DNA of 64,000 bases from Isoptericola dokdonensis DS-3 (GCF_001636295.1 NZ_CP014209.1:1984001-2048000), one strand, 5' to 3'. Counted from the stretch's first letter, positions 11,848 through 19,925 are shown. Translations and numbers: made by a program. Notes: generated by a model from the letters alone, not told the origin.

Positions 11848-11860
11848 GGCTGTCCTTCAA

Positions 11861-11893
11861 GTTGTACAACGATGTAGGACGCTCACGTTAACG
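11861..11893. promoter_or_regulatory. Palindromic operator candidates upstream of the GH43 gene
   Basis: GTTGTACAAC (11861-11870) is a perfect 10-bp palindrome 14 bases before the GH43 start, and CGTTAACG (11886-11893) is a perfect 8-bp palindrome 16 bases further up. The first resembles operators of GntR/LacI-type sugar repressors. No regulator gene lies in the window, so the binder is unknown. Confidence 0.5.
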
Positions 11894-11980
11894 CACCTGC
11901 CCCGACCCGGGAAACCTCCTGGGCGTGTGATCCGGTGCGCGGCGGACGGGCGCGGCGGGTGCCGTTCCGGGGCGCTCCGC

Positions 11981-12619
11981 TCAGTCGCCGGTGACGACGA
12001 GGCCCAGGGCCTCCGCCAGCACCACGGCCTGCGCGACGTCCACCACCGCACCGTCCAGCCGCGCCGAGCGCGGGTCCAGGGCCGACAGGTCGCTGCCGCG
12101 CAGCACCGCACCGGACAGGTCCGCGCCGTCCAGCACTGCGCCGGACAGGTCCAGGCCGAGGAGCGGCGCGCCCTTCGCCCGCACCTCCTCGAGGTCCGCC
12201 TCACGCAGCCGCAACGACTCCAGGTGCACGCCGTCGAGCACCGCGCGCCGGAACCCCGTGAACGACCAGTCCCCCTGCACGGCACGCAGCAGCGCGAACC
12301 GGCAGTCGTCGAACGTCGAGCCGATGAGCTTGCACCGCACCAGGTCGGCGTCGAACAGGTCGACGCGCGTGAACCGGCACGACGTGAACGCGCAGTCCGT
12401 CCACGACGACGCGTTGAGCTGCACGCCGCGGAACGTGCACCCGGTGAAGGTCGCACCGTCCACGCTCACCTCGGACAGGTCGACGTCGACCAGCTCGACG
12501 CCGTCGAGCACCACCCCGTCCAGGTCCTCGCCCGACCAGTCCTCCCCGACGACCCTCCCGCCGGAGCGTGCCCACCCGCCGGAGCGTGCTCCCGCCCACC
12601 CGCCCTGCCTCGACTCCAT
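11981..12619 (-). CDS. Pentapeptide repeat protein
   Basis: A 212-residue protein built from A(D/N)LXX-type repeats from about residue 35 to 190, for example LDGVVLDGVELVDVDLSEV and LSGAVLDGADLSGAVLRGSD, giving a right-handed quadrilateral beta helix. Some members mimic DNA and protect gyrase from quinolones, most have no known role. No signal peptide. The N-terminal 20 residues are Gly/Arg rich and may be upstream of the real start. Confidence 0.85.
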   Translation of the reverse strand: MESRQGGWAGARSGGWARSGGRVVGEDWSGEDLDGVVLDGVELVDVDLSEVSVDGATFTGCTFRGVQLNASSWTDCAFTSCRFTRVDLFDADLVRCKLIGSTFDDCRFALLRAVQGDWSFTGFRRAVLDGVHLESLRLREADLEEVRAKGAPLLGLDLSGAVLDGADLSGAVLRGSDLSALDPRSARLDGAVVDVAQAVVLAEALGLVVTGD

Positions 12620-12669
12620 CCCCGCAACGTAGCGCGCCCCCCGGACACCCGATCGGCGACACTGGGGTC

Positions 12670-13242
12670 ATGACCGCCCGCCCTGCCGGCCTCCTGCTCA
12701 CCCCGGGCGCCGGGGCCGACCGCGACCACCGCGCGCTGCGCGCCGTCGACGACGCCGTGTCCGCGCTGGACCCGGCGGTCGCCGTCGAGCGCGTCGACTT
12801 CCCGTACCGCACGGCGGGCCGCCGCATGCCGGACCGCGCCCCCGTGGCTGTCGCGCACGTGCGGGCCGAGGCGGAGCGGCTCGCCGCGCGCCTCGGGGTG
12901 GGCACCGACCGGTTGCTGCTCGGCGGGCGGTCCTACGGAGGCCGCATGTGCTCGATGGCGGTGGCGGAGGGCCTGCCCGCCACCGGCCTGGTGCTGCTCA
13001 GCTACCCCCTGCACCCGCCGGGCAAGCCGGACCGGCTCCGCACGGAGCACCTGGGCGGGCTCGACCTGCCCGTGCTGTTCGTGAGCGGGGACCGCGACCC
13101 GTTCGGCAGCCCGGACGAGCTCGCCGAGCACACGGCGGCGATCCCCGGTCCGGTCACCCGGATCACCTTGCCCGGCACCCACGACGTCAAGGACCTCGAC
13201 GCGGTCGCGGCGGCCGTCGTCAACTGGCTCGGCGGGCTCTGA
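12670..13242 (+). CDS. Small alpha/beta hydrolase (KANL3/TEX30-like)
   Basis: A 190-residue cytoplasmic hydrolase. The opening LLTPGAGAD is the oxyanion loop, the nucleophile elbow is GGRSYGG, the acid loop is SGDRDPFGS, and the histidine is in PGTHDV near the end, giving a complete Ser-Asp-His triad. This compact dienelactone-hydrolase-like family has no defined substrate. It starts 50 bases from the divergent pentapeptide gene; a GACACT hexamer close to the ATG suggests a very short leader. Confidence 0.8.
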   Translation: MTARPAGLLLTPGAGADRDHRALRAVDDAVSALDPAVAVERVDFPYRTAGRRMPDRAPVAVAHVRAEAERLAARLGVGTDRLLLGGRSYGGRMCSMAVAEGLPATGLVLLSYPLHPPGKPDRLRTEHLGGLDLPVLFVSGDRDPFGSPDELAEHTAAIPGPVTRITLPGTHDVKDLDAVAAAVVNWLGGL

Positions 13243-13363
13243 CCCGACGTCCGGGCGCCCGCCAGGGCCATTGCCAGGACGAGCGTGACGGGGGCCACCT
13301 CCACCCCGCTACGATGTCGCCGAACACGCCGGGCCGTCCGGCGCCCAGCGTCGGAAGGTCCCC

Positions 13364-14179
13364 GTGCGCGCCGCTCCTCCAGCCGCCCGAACCCTGCTCA
13401 CCGTCGCGCTGGCGTGCGGTCTGGCCGCCTCGACGGCGGGGGCCGCGACGGCGGACGACGACGACCTCGAGGTCTCGGTCTCCGGCGTCTCGTACCACGA
13501 CCGGGACCGGGACGACGACGACGACCGGGTCGGGTTCTCGGTCCGCAGCCTCGAGGGCTGGCGGTACGCCTGGCTGACCGAGCCGATGCCGCGCGGCCGC
13601 TCGGGCTGGGTGTCGTTCGACGCCGCCGCGACCGAGATGCCCGACGGCTACTGCGTCGTCTACGTCCGCGTGCCGGGCGTGGGCGAGTGGAGCGACGACG
13701 ACGGCGCCTGCACGCAGGCCGCCACCCCGTCGGCGTCGCCGTCCCCCACGGCCGTCGAGCCGTCGCCCACGCCGTCGCCCAGCCCGGAGCAGGAACCCGC
13801 GGAGCAGGAGAAGCGGAAGAAGAAGCCGTCACCGAGCCCGAGCCCGGAGGCCGCCGACCCGACCCCCACGCCGACACCGACGCCCACGCCGAGCCCCAGC
13901 CCGTCACCGTCACCGTCCGCGAGCCCGTCGCCGAGCCCCAGCCCGTCGCCGTCACCGTCGCCGTCGCCGTCGGCGAGCCCCTCGCCCAGCGCCGCGGCGG
14001 CCGTCGCGGTGGACGACGTCGCGCCCGCCCCGGTGGTCGCGCTCGGACCGCGGGACGACAGCCCCCACGGGATCCTGCTCGACGGCGACCTGTGGGCGGG
14101 CGCCGGGCTCGTGCTGGCGGCGACGGGCGTCGCGGCGGGCGGGCTGGTCGCGTGGCGGTCCCGCCGCCGCACCGACTGA
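13364..14179 (+). CDS. Secreted Pro/Ser/Thr-rich protein with C-terminal membrane anchor
   Basis: A 271-residue protein starting at GTG with GGAAGG ahead. It has a signal peptide (residues 1-28, ending AGAATA), an acidic globular part (30-115) with two cysteines, a long low-complexity stalk of Ser-Pro and Thr-Pro units (about 118-220), and one transmembrane helix near the end followed by RSRRRTD. There is no LPxTG motif, so it is likely held by the membrane helix. The stalk would span the wall. The globular part matches nothing I know. The stalk DNA is a run of 6-bp repeats and may vary in length. Confidence 0.75.
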   Translation: MRAAPPAARTLLTVALACGLAASTAGAATADDDDLEVSVSGVSYHDRDRDDDDDRVGFSVRSLEGWRYAWLTEPMPRGRSGWVSFDAAATEMPDGYCVVYVRVPGVGEWSDDDGACTQAATPSASPSPTAVEPSPTPSPSPEQEPAEQEKRKKKPSPSPSPEAADPTPTPTPTPTPSPSPSPSPSASPSPSPSPSPSPSPSPSASPSPSAAAAVAVDDVAPAPVVALGPRDDSPHGILLDGDLWAGAGLVLAATGVAAGGLVAWRSRRRTD

Positions 14180-14188
14180 CGCCTCCGG

Positions 14189-14875
14189 TCAGCGACCCCC
14201 GGCAGGCTCGGCCGGGTACTCGGCCGGACGCTTGCCGAGCTCGACGGCCAGCTCGTGCCGCTCGGCCAGCACGCCGGCGCGCTCCTCGTCCCGCTCGGCC
14301 AGCGCGCGCCGCTGCGCCTCGGCGTCCAGGTGGTCCCAGTACAGGGTGCCGTCGAGGTGCTGGCACTCGTGGACGTACGCCCGCGCCAGGTAGCCGGTCG
14401 CGTCGAGCTGCACGGGGGCGCCGTGCTGGTCCACGCCGCGCACCGACGCCGACTCGCGGCGGGCGAGCGGCTCGTACGCGCCCGGCACCGACAGGCAGCC
14501 CTCGTCCTCGGTGACGAGCTCGGAGGTCTCGTCGATCTCGAGCACGGGGTTGACGACGTGGCCGACGTGGCGGTCGCCGCGATCGTCGGTGAGGTCGTAG
14601 ACGAAGACGCGCAGGTCCACCCCGACCTGCGGCGCGGCGAGCCCGACACCCTGCGCGACCTCCATCGTCGCGAACAGGTCGTCGACGAGGCGCGCCAGCT
14701 CCGGCGTCGAGAACTTCTCGACGGTGCGTGCCGGGGTGTGCAGCACCGGCTCCCCGATCTCCGTGATCCGCAGCACGCGCCCCCGCCGCGCCTCCGGCAC
14801 CTGCGCGGGGTACGGGTCGACGGCCTCACCGAGGAGGTAGGTGGTGGGACGCCTGCGCCCGAAGCTCCATGCCAT
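14189..14875 (-). CDS. def: Peptide deformylase
   Basis: A 228-residue metallo-enzyme that removes the formyl group from new N-terminal methionines. All three motifs are present: GVGLAAPQVG (76-85), EGCLS (125-129, metal ligand Cys127) and HECQH (169-173, two metal-binding His and the catalytic Glu). The ~50-residue N-terminal extension and the charged C-terminal helix are usual for actinobacterial forms. The start MAWSFG was chosen over a far longer open frame that runs antisense to the ABC transporter gene. Confidence 0.93.
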   Translation of the reverse strand: MAWSFGRRRPTTYLLGEAVDPYPAQVPEARRGRVLRITEIGEPVLHTPARTVEKFSTPELARLVDDLFATMEVAQGVGLAAPQVGVDLRVFVYDLTDDRGDRHVGHVVNPVLEIDETSELVTEDEGCLSVPGAYEPLARRESASVRGVDQHGAPVQLDATGYLARAYVHECQHLDGTLYWDHLDAEAQRRALAERDEERAGVLAERHELAVELGKRPAEYPAEPAGGR

Positions 14876-14980
14876 GCTCCGAGCGTATCCGGCCGTCATC
14901 CTCCGGTCTGACGCGGAGCCCGCCCGGATCGGCCTGCCGGCCGATGCGCGCCACGGCGGCCGGGTGGAACCGTGGAGGCC

Positions 14981-15703
14981 ATGACCACGCTGCTGTCCGC
15001 CCGCGGGCTCACCCTCACCTACCCCGGCTCCACGACGCCCGCCCTCGACGGCGTCGACCTCGACGTCGCGACGGGCGAGTCGGTCGCCGTCATGGGCGCG
15101 TCCGGATCGGGCAAGACGACGCTCCTGCACTGCCTCGCGGGAATCCTCGCCCCCACCGCCGGCGACGTCACCGTCGCGACCCGGGGCGGCCCGGTCGCCC
15201 TCGGGACGCTGGACGACGCCGGCCGCTCCCGCCTGCGCCGCGAGGACCTCGGGTTCGTGTTCCAGCAGGGTCTGCTGCTGGACGAGCTCACCGCGCTGGA
15301 GAACGTCGCGGTGGCGCGGATGCTCGTGGGGGTGCCCCGCGCGCAGGCCGAGGCCGAGGCGGTGCAGCAGCTCGTCCGCCTCGGCCTGGCAGGCCTGGAG
15401 CAGCGCCGGCTCGGGCAGCTCTCGGGCGGGCAGGCGCAGCGCGTCGCCATCGCCCGCGCCCAGGTCAACGGCGCGCGCCTCGTCTTCGCCGACGAGCCCA
15501 CCGGGGCACTCGACTCCGCGACGTCCGCCGAGGTGCTCGACCTGCTGCTCGCGTCGGTCGCGGAGGGCCGCACCCTCGTCGTGGTCACCCACGACGCCGA
15601 GGTCGCCGCGCGCTGCGCCCGGACCGTCGTCCTGCGCGACGGCCGTGTCGTCGCCGACACCACCGCCGGCACCACCGCCACCGCACAGGGTGGCGCCCGA
15701 TGA
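14981..15703 (+). CDS. ABC transporter ATP-binding protein (MacB/LolD type)
   Basis: A 240-residue ATPase. Walker A is GASGSGKT at 39-46, the Q loop is FVFQQG, the signature is LSGGQ, Walker B with catalytic Glu is LVFADEPTGALD, and the switch His is in VVTHD. The DEPTGALD form is typical of the family that powers FtsX-like permeases, which export lipids or antimicrobial peptides. A GTG three codons upstream is an alternative start. The stop overlaps the permease ATG (ATGA), so the two are translationally coupled. Confidence 0.92.
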   Translation: MTTLLSARGLTLTYPGSTTPALDGVDLDVATGESVAVMGASGSGKTTLLHCLAGILAPTAGDVTVATRGGPVALGTLDDAGRSRLRREDLGFVFQQGLLLDELTALENVAVARMLVGVPRAQAEAEAVQQLVRLGLAGLEQRRLGQLSGGQAQRVAIARAQVNGARLVFADEPTGALDSATSAEVLDLLLASVAEGRTLVVVTHDAEVAARCARTVVLRDGRVVADTTAGTTATAQGGAR

Positions 15704-17076
15704 GCCCCGCCGTGCCCGGCGCGCGCCCGTACCGGTCCGCCGGGGTCGCCCTGCGGCTCGCGCCGCTGTTCTTCCGCCGGCGGGACACGGGTGCCGGCGC
15801 CTGGCTGCCTGTGGCCGCCTACGCCGTCGTCACCGCGCTGCTGGCGCTCGTCGCGGGCGGCGCGCAGAGCTTCTTCGTCGGCGACGACGACCTCACCGCC
15901 ACGTACGCGACGCTCGCCGTCATCGCGCTCGTGCTGCTCGTGGTCCCGCTGCTCACCGTCGGGGCCTCCGCGGCCCGGCTCGCCGCCCGCCGCCGCGACG
16001 ACCGCCTGTCGTCCCTGCGGCTGCTGGGCGCGACCCGCGGGACCGTCGCGACCCTCACCGTGCTGGAGGCCGCCGCCGGCGCGTTCGTCGGTGCCGTCGT
16101 CGGGCTCGTGCTGTACGCCGCGACCGCGCCCCTGCTCGGCCTGCTCCGGTTCCGCGGCGCCCCCCTCGGTGACGCCGTGTGGCTGCCGTGGTTCGCGCTG
16201 CCGCTCGTCGTGGTCGTCGTGGTCGTGCTGGCCGCGCTCAGCGCCGCCGCGGGCCTGCGGGGCGTCGTCGTCACGCCGCTCGGGGTACGCACCCGGCAGC
16301 GGGCCGCGACCGCCGGGTGGGTGCGCGCCCTCGTCGCCGCCGTCGTGCTGCTCGCCGGCGTGGGCTCGTTCCAGGTGCTCGGCCTGTTCGGGGAGCTCGG
16401 CGGGATCGTCGCGGTCGTCGGGGTGCTCGCCGCCACGTTCGGCGGCATGCTGCTCGCCCTCGACCTCGCCGGGCCCTGGTGGGTCGCCGTGCGTGCCCGC
16501 CGCATGCTCCGGCGCGCCGACGACGTCCCGCGGCTGCTCGCCGCACGACGCGTCCTCGACGACCCGAAGGTCGCGTGGCGGCAGGTCAGCGGGCTCGCCA
16601 TGACCAGCTTCGTCGGGGTGTTCGGCGGCGTCGGGCTCGCCCTGTCGAACGCCACCGACGCCTCGAACCCTGCCGAGCAGTGGCTGATGGCCGACATCTC
16701 CACCGGCCTGCTCGTCACCATGACCATCTCGTTCGTCATGGTCGCCTGCTCCGTGGCGATCAACCAGGCCGCCGCCACCCTCGACCGGGCCGCCGTGCAC
16801 GTCGCGATGGACCGGTTCGGCGTGCCGCCCGCCGTCATGGCCGAGGCCGCCCGACGGTCCGTCATGTCGACCGTCTGGTCCGTCGCGGGCGGGTCCGCGC
16901 TCACCGCCGCGCTCCTGATGTTCCCGCTCGTCGGCTTCATGGTGTTCGTGCAGCCGCTCGCCATCGCGACGTTCGTCGTCGTGTTCGCCGCCGGGATCGG
17001 GGTGGTGCGCAGCGCCGCGTCCGTCGCGGCACGACTCGTGCCCGACATCCTCGCCCACCCTGCCCGAGCCCTCTGA
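15700..17076 (+). CDS. FtsX-like ABC transporter permease
   Basis: A 458-residue membrane protein with eight to ten helices. The first half has an FtsX-domain-like layout: membrane helix at about 25-50, then helices around 65-85, 120-150 and 165-195. The second half repeats the pattern with helices at about 300, 340, 395 and 425. Loop RRDDRLSSLRLLGATRG after the second helix is the typical FtsX-domain coupling segment (usually 'R.E...LR.LGAT'). The partner ATPase precedes it. Substrate is unknown; antimicrobial peptide or lipid export is common in the family. Confidence 0.88.
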   Translation: MSPAVPGARPYRSAGVALRLAPLFFRRRDTGAGAWLPVAAYAVVTALLALVAGGAQSFFVGDDDLTATYATLAVIALVLLVVPLLTVGASAARLAARRRDDRLSSLRLLGATRGTVATLTVLEAAAGAFVGAVVGLVLYAATAPLLGLLRFRGAPLGDAVWLPWFALPLVVVVVVVLAALSAAAGLRGVVVTPLGVRTRQRAATAGWVRALVAAVVLLAGVGSFQVLGLFGELGGIVAVVGVLAATFGGMLLALDLAGPWWVAVRARRMLRRADDVPRLLAARRVLDDPKVAWRQVSGLAMTSFVGVFGGVGLALSNATDASNPAEQWLMADISTGLLVTMTISFVMVACSVAINQAAATLDRAAVHVAMDRFGVPPAVMAEAARRSVMSTVWSVAGGSALTAALLMFPLVGFMVFVQPLAIATFVVVFAAGIGVVRSAASVAARLVPDILAHPARAL

Positions 17077-17103
17077 CCTCGCCCTTCTGTACGGTGGGTG
17101 CCC

Positions 17104-18045
17104 ATGCGCGCCCTGGTCACCTACCTCGCCCTCGCCTTCGGGCTGTCCTGGCTCGTCGCGCTGCCGCTGTGGCTCGGCGACGGCCTGGACAGCCCGTCCC
17201 TCACGGTCGTCGCGATCGGGATGATGGCCACCCCGGCGATCGCCGCCGTCGTGGTCGCGCGGTTCGTGGAACGTCGGCCAGTCGCCCGTGCGCTCGGCAT
17301 CGTGCCGGTACGCCCGTGGGGGCGGACCTTCCTGTGGGCCGCGATCGCCGTCGTCGTGCCGATCGCGCTCGTCCTGGTCGCCCTGGCCGTCGCGGCGGCG
17401 CTCGGCCTCTACCAGACCGACCTGCGGGAGTTCTCCGGGTTCCGCGAGATCCTCGACACCCAGCTCGCCGCCGCCGGCGGCGTCGAGGCCGCCGGGCTGC
17501 CCCTCGAGGTGCTCGTCGCCCTCCAGCTCGTCAACGTCGTCATCGGCACCTTCATCAACCTCGTGCCCGCCCTCGGCGAGGAGGCCGGCTGGCGCGGCTG
17601 GCTGCTCCCCCACCTCGCCGGGCGCCTGCCGATGTGGGGCGCCGTCGTCGCCTCCGGCGTCATCTGGGGCCTGTGGCACGCCCCGCTCGTCCTGCTCGGC
17701 TACAACTACCCCACCGCGTCACCGCTCGTCGCGCTCGCCTGCATGGTCGGGTCCTGCACCGTCCTCGGCGCAGTGTTCGCCTGGCTGCGCCTGCGCAGCG
17801 GCAACGTCTGGGCCCCCGCCCTCGCCCACGGCGCCGTCAACGCCGCCGGAGGCACCTACCTGCTGTTCGCCCAGGCCGGCACCACCGTCGACACCACCCA
17901 GGTCACCGTCCTCGGCTGGACCGGCTGGATCGTCCCCGTCGTGCTCATCGCTGTCCTCGCCGCCACCGGGCAGTTCCGCGCCCGGCCGGAGCCGGACACC
18001 GATGCCGTGCCCCGCCCCGAGCCCGTCCCCTCCGCCGGGCCCTGA
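17104..18045 (+). CDS. CPBP-family intramembrane metalloprotease (CAAX/Abi type)
   Basis: About 313 residues with eight membrane helices. Motif 1 EEAGWRG and motif 2 WGLWHAP hold the glutamates and histidine of the family, and a later LAHGAVNA carries the last conserved His and Asn. Members process prenylated proteins, bacteriocins or signalling peptides in the membrane. GTG at 17098 is a possible earlier start; ATG at 17104 is better spaced from GGTGGG. It ends with a proline-rich cytoplasmic tail and is followed by a hairpin. Confidence 0.88.
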   Translation: MRALVTYLALAFGLSWLVALPLWLGDGLDSPSLTVVAIGMMATPAIAAVVVARFVERRPVARALGIVPVRPWGRTFLWAAIAVVVPIALVLVALAVAAALGLYQTDLREFSGFREILDTQLAAAGGVEAAGLPLEVLVALQLVNVVIGTFINLVPALGEEAGWRGWLLPHLAGRLPMWGAVVASGVIWGLWHAPLVLLGYNYPTASPLVALACMVGSCTVLGAVFAWLRLRSGNVWAPALAHGAVNAAGGTYLLFAQAGTTVDTTQVTVLGWTGWIVPVVLIAVLAATGQFRARPEPDTDAVPRPEPVPSAGP

Positions 18046-18069
18046 CCGGCCCCGCGACGGCCGTGGCCC

Positions 18070-18086
18070 GGCTCCCACCGGGAGCC
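18070..18086. terminator. Short convergent hairpin
   Basis: GGCTCCC-acc-GGGAGCC sits between two converging genes. It lacks a T-rich tail, so its strength is uncertain. Confidence 0.45.
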
Positions 18087-18091
18087 AGCGG

Positions 18092-18436
18092 TCAGAGCAG
18101 CCAGGCGTCGTCGTGGTCGGGGTGGTCCGCGTACGGCAGGACGATGGCCCGCAGCATGCGCTCGCCGACGAACTCGATCCCGCTCTCACGGCGCGCGTTG
18201 ACCTCGCGTTCGACGTCGCCGTCCATGTCGAGCCCCGTCGCCTCGTAGGCGAGGGTGACGATCCGGCGCTTCGCCTCGACCTCGGCCAGCGCGCGGGCAG
18301 GGCTGAGCCGCACGACACCGGGGGCGGCCGCCCCGCTGCCGGCGGGCACCGTCGTCGCCTCCTCTGCGCGCGCGGCCTCGCGTGCCGCCGCCTCGTCCTC
18401 GTCGAGCCGAGCGAGCAGGAACTCCGTCAGTGTCAT
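18092..18436 (-). CDS. DUF6221 family protein
   Basis: A 114-residue cytoplasmic protein. It has the family hallmarks: an N-terminal FLLARLDEDEAAA helix, the central EVEAKRRIV motif and the closing LPYADHPDHDDAWL. The family is frequent in actinobacterial phages and accessory regions and has no known function. The start was set at MTLTEF, because upstream codons run through the terminator and into attL. It lies outside the 38-bp att repeat, so it belongs to the host side of the present prophage, possibly a leftover of an earlier insertion at the same tRNA. Confidence 0.75.
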   Translation of the reverse strand: MTLTEFLLARLDEDEAAAREAARAEEATTVPAGSGAAAPGVVRLSPARALAEVEAKRRIVTLAYEATGLDMDGDVEREVNARRESGIEFVGERMLRAIVLPYADHPDHDDAWLL

Positions 18437-18480
18437 CTGCCGATCCTTCCACGCACCACGACGGGAGTGTCCCGGAACGA

Positions 18481-18521
18481 CGAACGGCCCGCCGGATCCT
18501 GAGGATCCGGCGGGCCGTTCG
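18481..18521. terminator. Strong hairpin adjoining attL (original tRNA-Thr terminator)
   Basis: A perfect 19-bp stem with a 3-base loop ends only two bases before the attL core. In the uninterrupted chromosome it would lie directly 3' of tRNA-Thr(CGT), so it is probably that gene's own terminator, now separated from it by 42 kb. Confidence 0.75.
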
Positions 18522-18523
18522 GG

Positions 18524-18561
18524 CTGAGCCGCCTGCGAGAATCGAACTCGCGACCTATTCA
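18524..18561 (-). other. attL: 38-bp core, partial tRNA-Thr
   Basis: Identical to 60786-60823. It holds the 3' part of tRNA-Thr from the anticodon-stem 3' strand to the discriminator base plus three flanking bases. Beyond 18561 identity stops, so this copy is not a functional tRNA. Confidence 0.95.
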
Positions 18562-18717
18562 GTCTCCGCACCCGCATCGGCATATGTCGGGATGCGTCGG
18601 CATCCGTTCGTCTAAAGACGGCTTGACCTGGCCCCGCGCCGACATGCTGCGCGTTTCTCTAGACGCGCTGCGGAATGTCGCCCGCCGAATTTCCGGCGAC
18701 TAAGCGGCGTCCGGACC

Positions 18718-18766
18718 TTGCGCGTACACGGGTAGCCGTGTACTGTGGTTCACGCCAGCAAGGAAC
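18718..18766 (+). promoter_or_regulatory. Phage promoter with operator and conserved leader (copy 1)
   Basis: -35 TTGCGC (18718), 17-base spacer, -10 TACTGT (18741), seven bases, then GCCAGCAAGGAAC (18754-18766), the presumed start of the transcript. The spacer is filled by the inverted repeat TACACGG-N4-CCGTGTA (18725-18742), well placed to block polymerase. It drives the first two left-arm genes. Confidence 0.75.
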
Positions 18767-18799
18767 AGGGCCGGGAGGCCCCCAGCCGAAGGAGCCACG

Positions 18800-19030
18800 A
18801 TGATCGACACCGCCATGAAGACGCCCGAGCAGGTGCTCACCGCCAGCTACGACGCCGCGCAGAACGCGTTCCTCCGCGGGGACTACGAGGCCGCCGCCCG
18901 CCTCGCCAGCGACTGCGCTGACGCCTTCGAGCGCATGGACGACCTCGACCGCGCCGCGGACATGAACGCGTGCTACGCCGCGGCCACCGCCGCGGCGGAC
19001 GCGATCGCCACCTGGAACCAGCGCATCTGA
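18800..19030 (+). CDS. Small alpha-helical phage protein, unknown
   Basis: A 76-residue protein, nearly all helix, with Ala-rich heptads such as YDAAQNAFLRGDYEAAARLA that look like one and a half tetratricopeptide hairpins. GAAGGAG sits eight bases before the ATG. It is the first gene of the leftmost prophage operon and shares its promoter design with three other left-arm units. Not recognised; a role in lysogeny or directionality is possible from position only. Confidence 0.7.
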   Translation: MIDTAMKTPEQVLTASYDAAQNAFLRGDYEAAARLASDCADAFERMDDLDRAADMNACYAAATAAADAIATWNQRI

Positions 19031-19086
19031 CCAGCCGGCCGGGGCCGCGAGAGCGGCCCCGGTCCCGTCCGAAGGAGCACCTCGCC

Positions 19087-19350
19087 ATGACCATCCAGTA
19101 CCTCGCCCGCCCGCAGGTCGCCGCGCTCGTCGGCGTGTCTGCCGACACCCTGAACCGCTACCGGCTTCCCGAGCCGGACGCCCAGATCGGCGACCGCCAG
19201 GTCGGCTGGCTGCCCGAGACGATCGAGCGGTGGGACGCGGTGCGCGGCGGCCGCGGCTGGACGCTGCGCCAGCCGAGCGACCCGCGGTACGTCTCGCGCG
19301 ACGAGCTCGCGGCCGCCGAGGCCGAGCTGCGCGGCCCGACGGCCGACTGA
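19087..19350 (+). CDS. AlpA/MerR-like helix-turn-helix protein, possible excisionase
   Basis: An 87-residue winged-helix protein. YLARPQVAALVGVSADTLNRY is a MerR/AlpA-type helix-turn-helix and VGWLPETIERWDA the wing-helix part. Small proteins of this kind act as excisionases or early activators. GAAGGAG lies ahead of the ATG, and it is probably transcribed with the 76-residue gene before it. Position near attL, far from the integrase, fits an Xis role, but a second candidate lies at 57644-57871. Confidence 0.75.
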   Translation: MTIQYLARPQVAALVGVSADTLNRYRLPEPDAQIGDRQVGWLPETIERWDAVRGGRGWTLRQPSDPRYVSRDELAAAEAELRGPTAD

Positions 19351-19366
19351 CCGCCTCGCGGCCCTC

Positions 19367-19400
19367 GAGGGGCCGGCTGCCTCGCGGCGGCCGGCCCCTC
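19367..19400 (+). terminator. Hairpin after the AlpA-like gene
   Basis: GAGGGGCCGG pairs perfectly with CCGGCCCCTC around a 14-base GC-rich loop, 16 bases past the stop codon. No T tract follows. Confidence 0.5.
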
Positions 19401-19457
19401 GCCGTGTCGGCCGGATGCGATAGCCTGATGCCGCGGTCCCGGGTTGAGCCGTCGGTT

Positions 19458-19470
19458 GTTTCTTGCTGGC
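19458..19470 (-). promoter_or_regulatory. Orphan copy of the phage leader element
   Basis: GCCAGCAAGAAAC on the minus strand with no clear gene after it and a poor -10 (CACCTG at the expected spacing). It may be a decayed promoter or start a short non-coding transcript that runs toward the hairpin at 19367-19400. Confidence 0.45.
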
Positions 19471-19516
19471 GCTAGAGCAGGTGGTGGCGCTCCCCGGGGC
19501 CGCTTCACGTGGAAAG

Positions 19517-19544
19517 GCCCCCGCACCGTCTCCGGTGCGGGGGC
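19517..19544. terminator. Bidirectional intrinsic terminator
   Basis: A perfect 12-bp stem GCCCCCGCACCG with a 4-base loop, followed by TTTTCGTTT on the plus strand and preceded by AAAGG, giving a U-run in both directions. It separates the first two left-arm units. Confidence 0.85.
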
Positions 19545-19557
19545 TTTTCGTTTGGGC

Positions 19558-19767
19558 CTAGACGCGGACGCCGGCGGCCTCGAGGGCCATCATCAGGTGG
19601 CCGCGCACCGCCTCGGCCTGCCGGCCGATCCCGGTGTCCCAGGAGCCGTCGTGCTCGGCCTGCCACTGCAGGGCGTTGAGCCGCTTGAAGATCTCGCGCA
19701 CCTCGTCGCTCTGCGCGAAGTCCCCCACCGCGGCGAGCATCTTGCGGTTCGTGTCGGGGTTGCTCAT
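19558..19767 (-). CDS. Small phage protein, unknown
   Basis: A 69-residue, mostly helical protein starting MSNPDTNRK, with GAGGAA ahead. It has one tryptophan pair region and no cysteine. It is the only leftward gene of the left arm, transcribed from its own promoter with the same leader element as its neighbours. Not recognised. Confidence 0.65.
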   Translation of the reverse strand: MSNPDTNRKMLAAVGDFAQSDEVREIFKRLNALQWQAEHDGSWDTGIGRQAEAVRGHLMMALEAAGVRV

Positions 19768-19798
19768 CGGTGTTCCTCTCGTCGGAGCCGGCTGGCCC

Positions 19799-19839
19799 GT
19801 TCCTTGCTGGCATCCCCCATATTACACGCCTAGCCGTGT
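19799..19839 (-). promoter_or_regulatory. Phage promoter with operator and leader (copy 3)
   Basis: On the minus strand: operator ACACG-N6-CGTGT (19824-19839), -10 TAATAT (19819-19824), seven bases, then GCCAGCAAGGAAC (19799-19811). A weak TGGATG stands at the -35 position. Drives the 69-residue gene. Confidence 0.7.
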
Positions 19840-19866
19840 CGCATCCAGCCCTATCTCGACTTTCTT

Positions 19867-19909
19867 TTACACGCCTAGCCGTGTAACGTTGTTCTCGCCA
19901 GCAAGGAAC
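19867..19909 (+). promoter_or_regulatory. Phage promoter with operator and leader (copy 4)
   Basis: Operator TTACACG-N6-CGTGTAA (19867-19886), -10 TAACGT (19884), seven bases, then GCCAGCAAGGAAC (19897-19909). It is back to back with the previous promoter, 27 bases between the two operators, so one bound repressor dimer pair could silence both. Confidence 0.72.
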
Positions 19910-19925
19910 AACCGAAGGAGTCACC

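Noticed and set aside
18524..18561. Second tRNA-Thr gene
   Set aside because: Only the 3' part matches; the anticodon loop and 5' half are missing, so it is the attL remnant.
19158..19526. 122-codon leftward frame behind the orphan leader element
   Set aside because: It is antisense to the AlpA-like gene, low complexity and without ribosome site; a coding role is unlikely, so the leader is treated as orphan.
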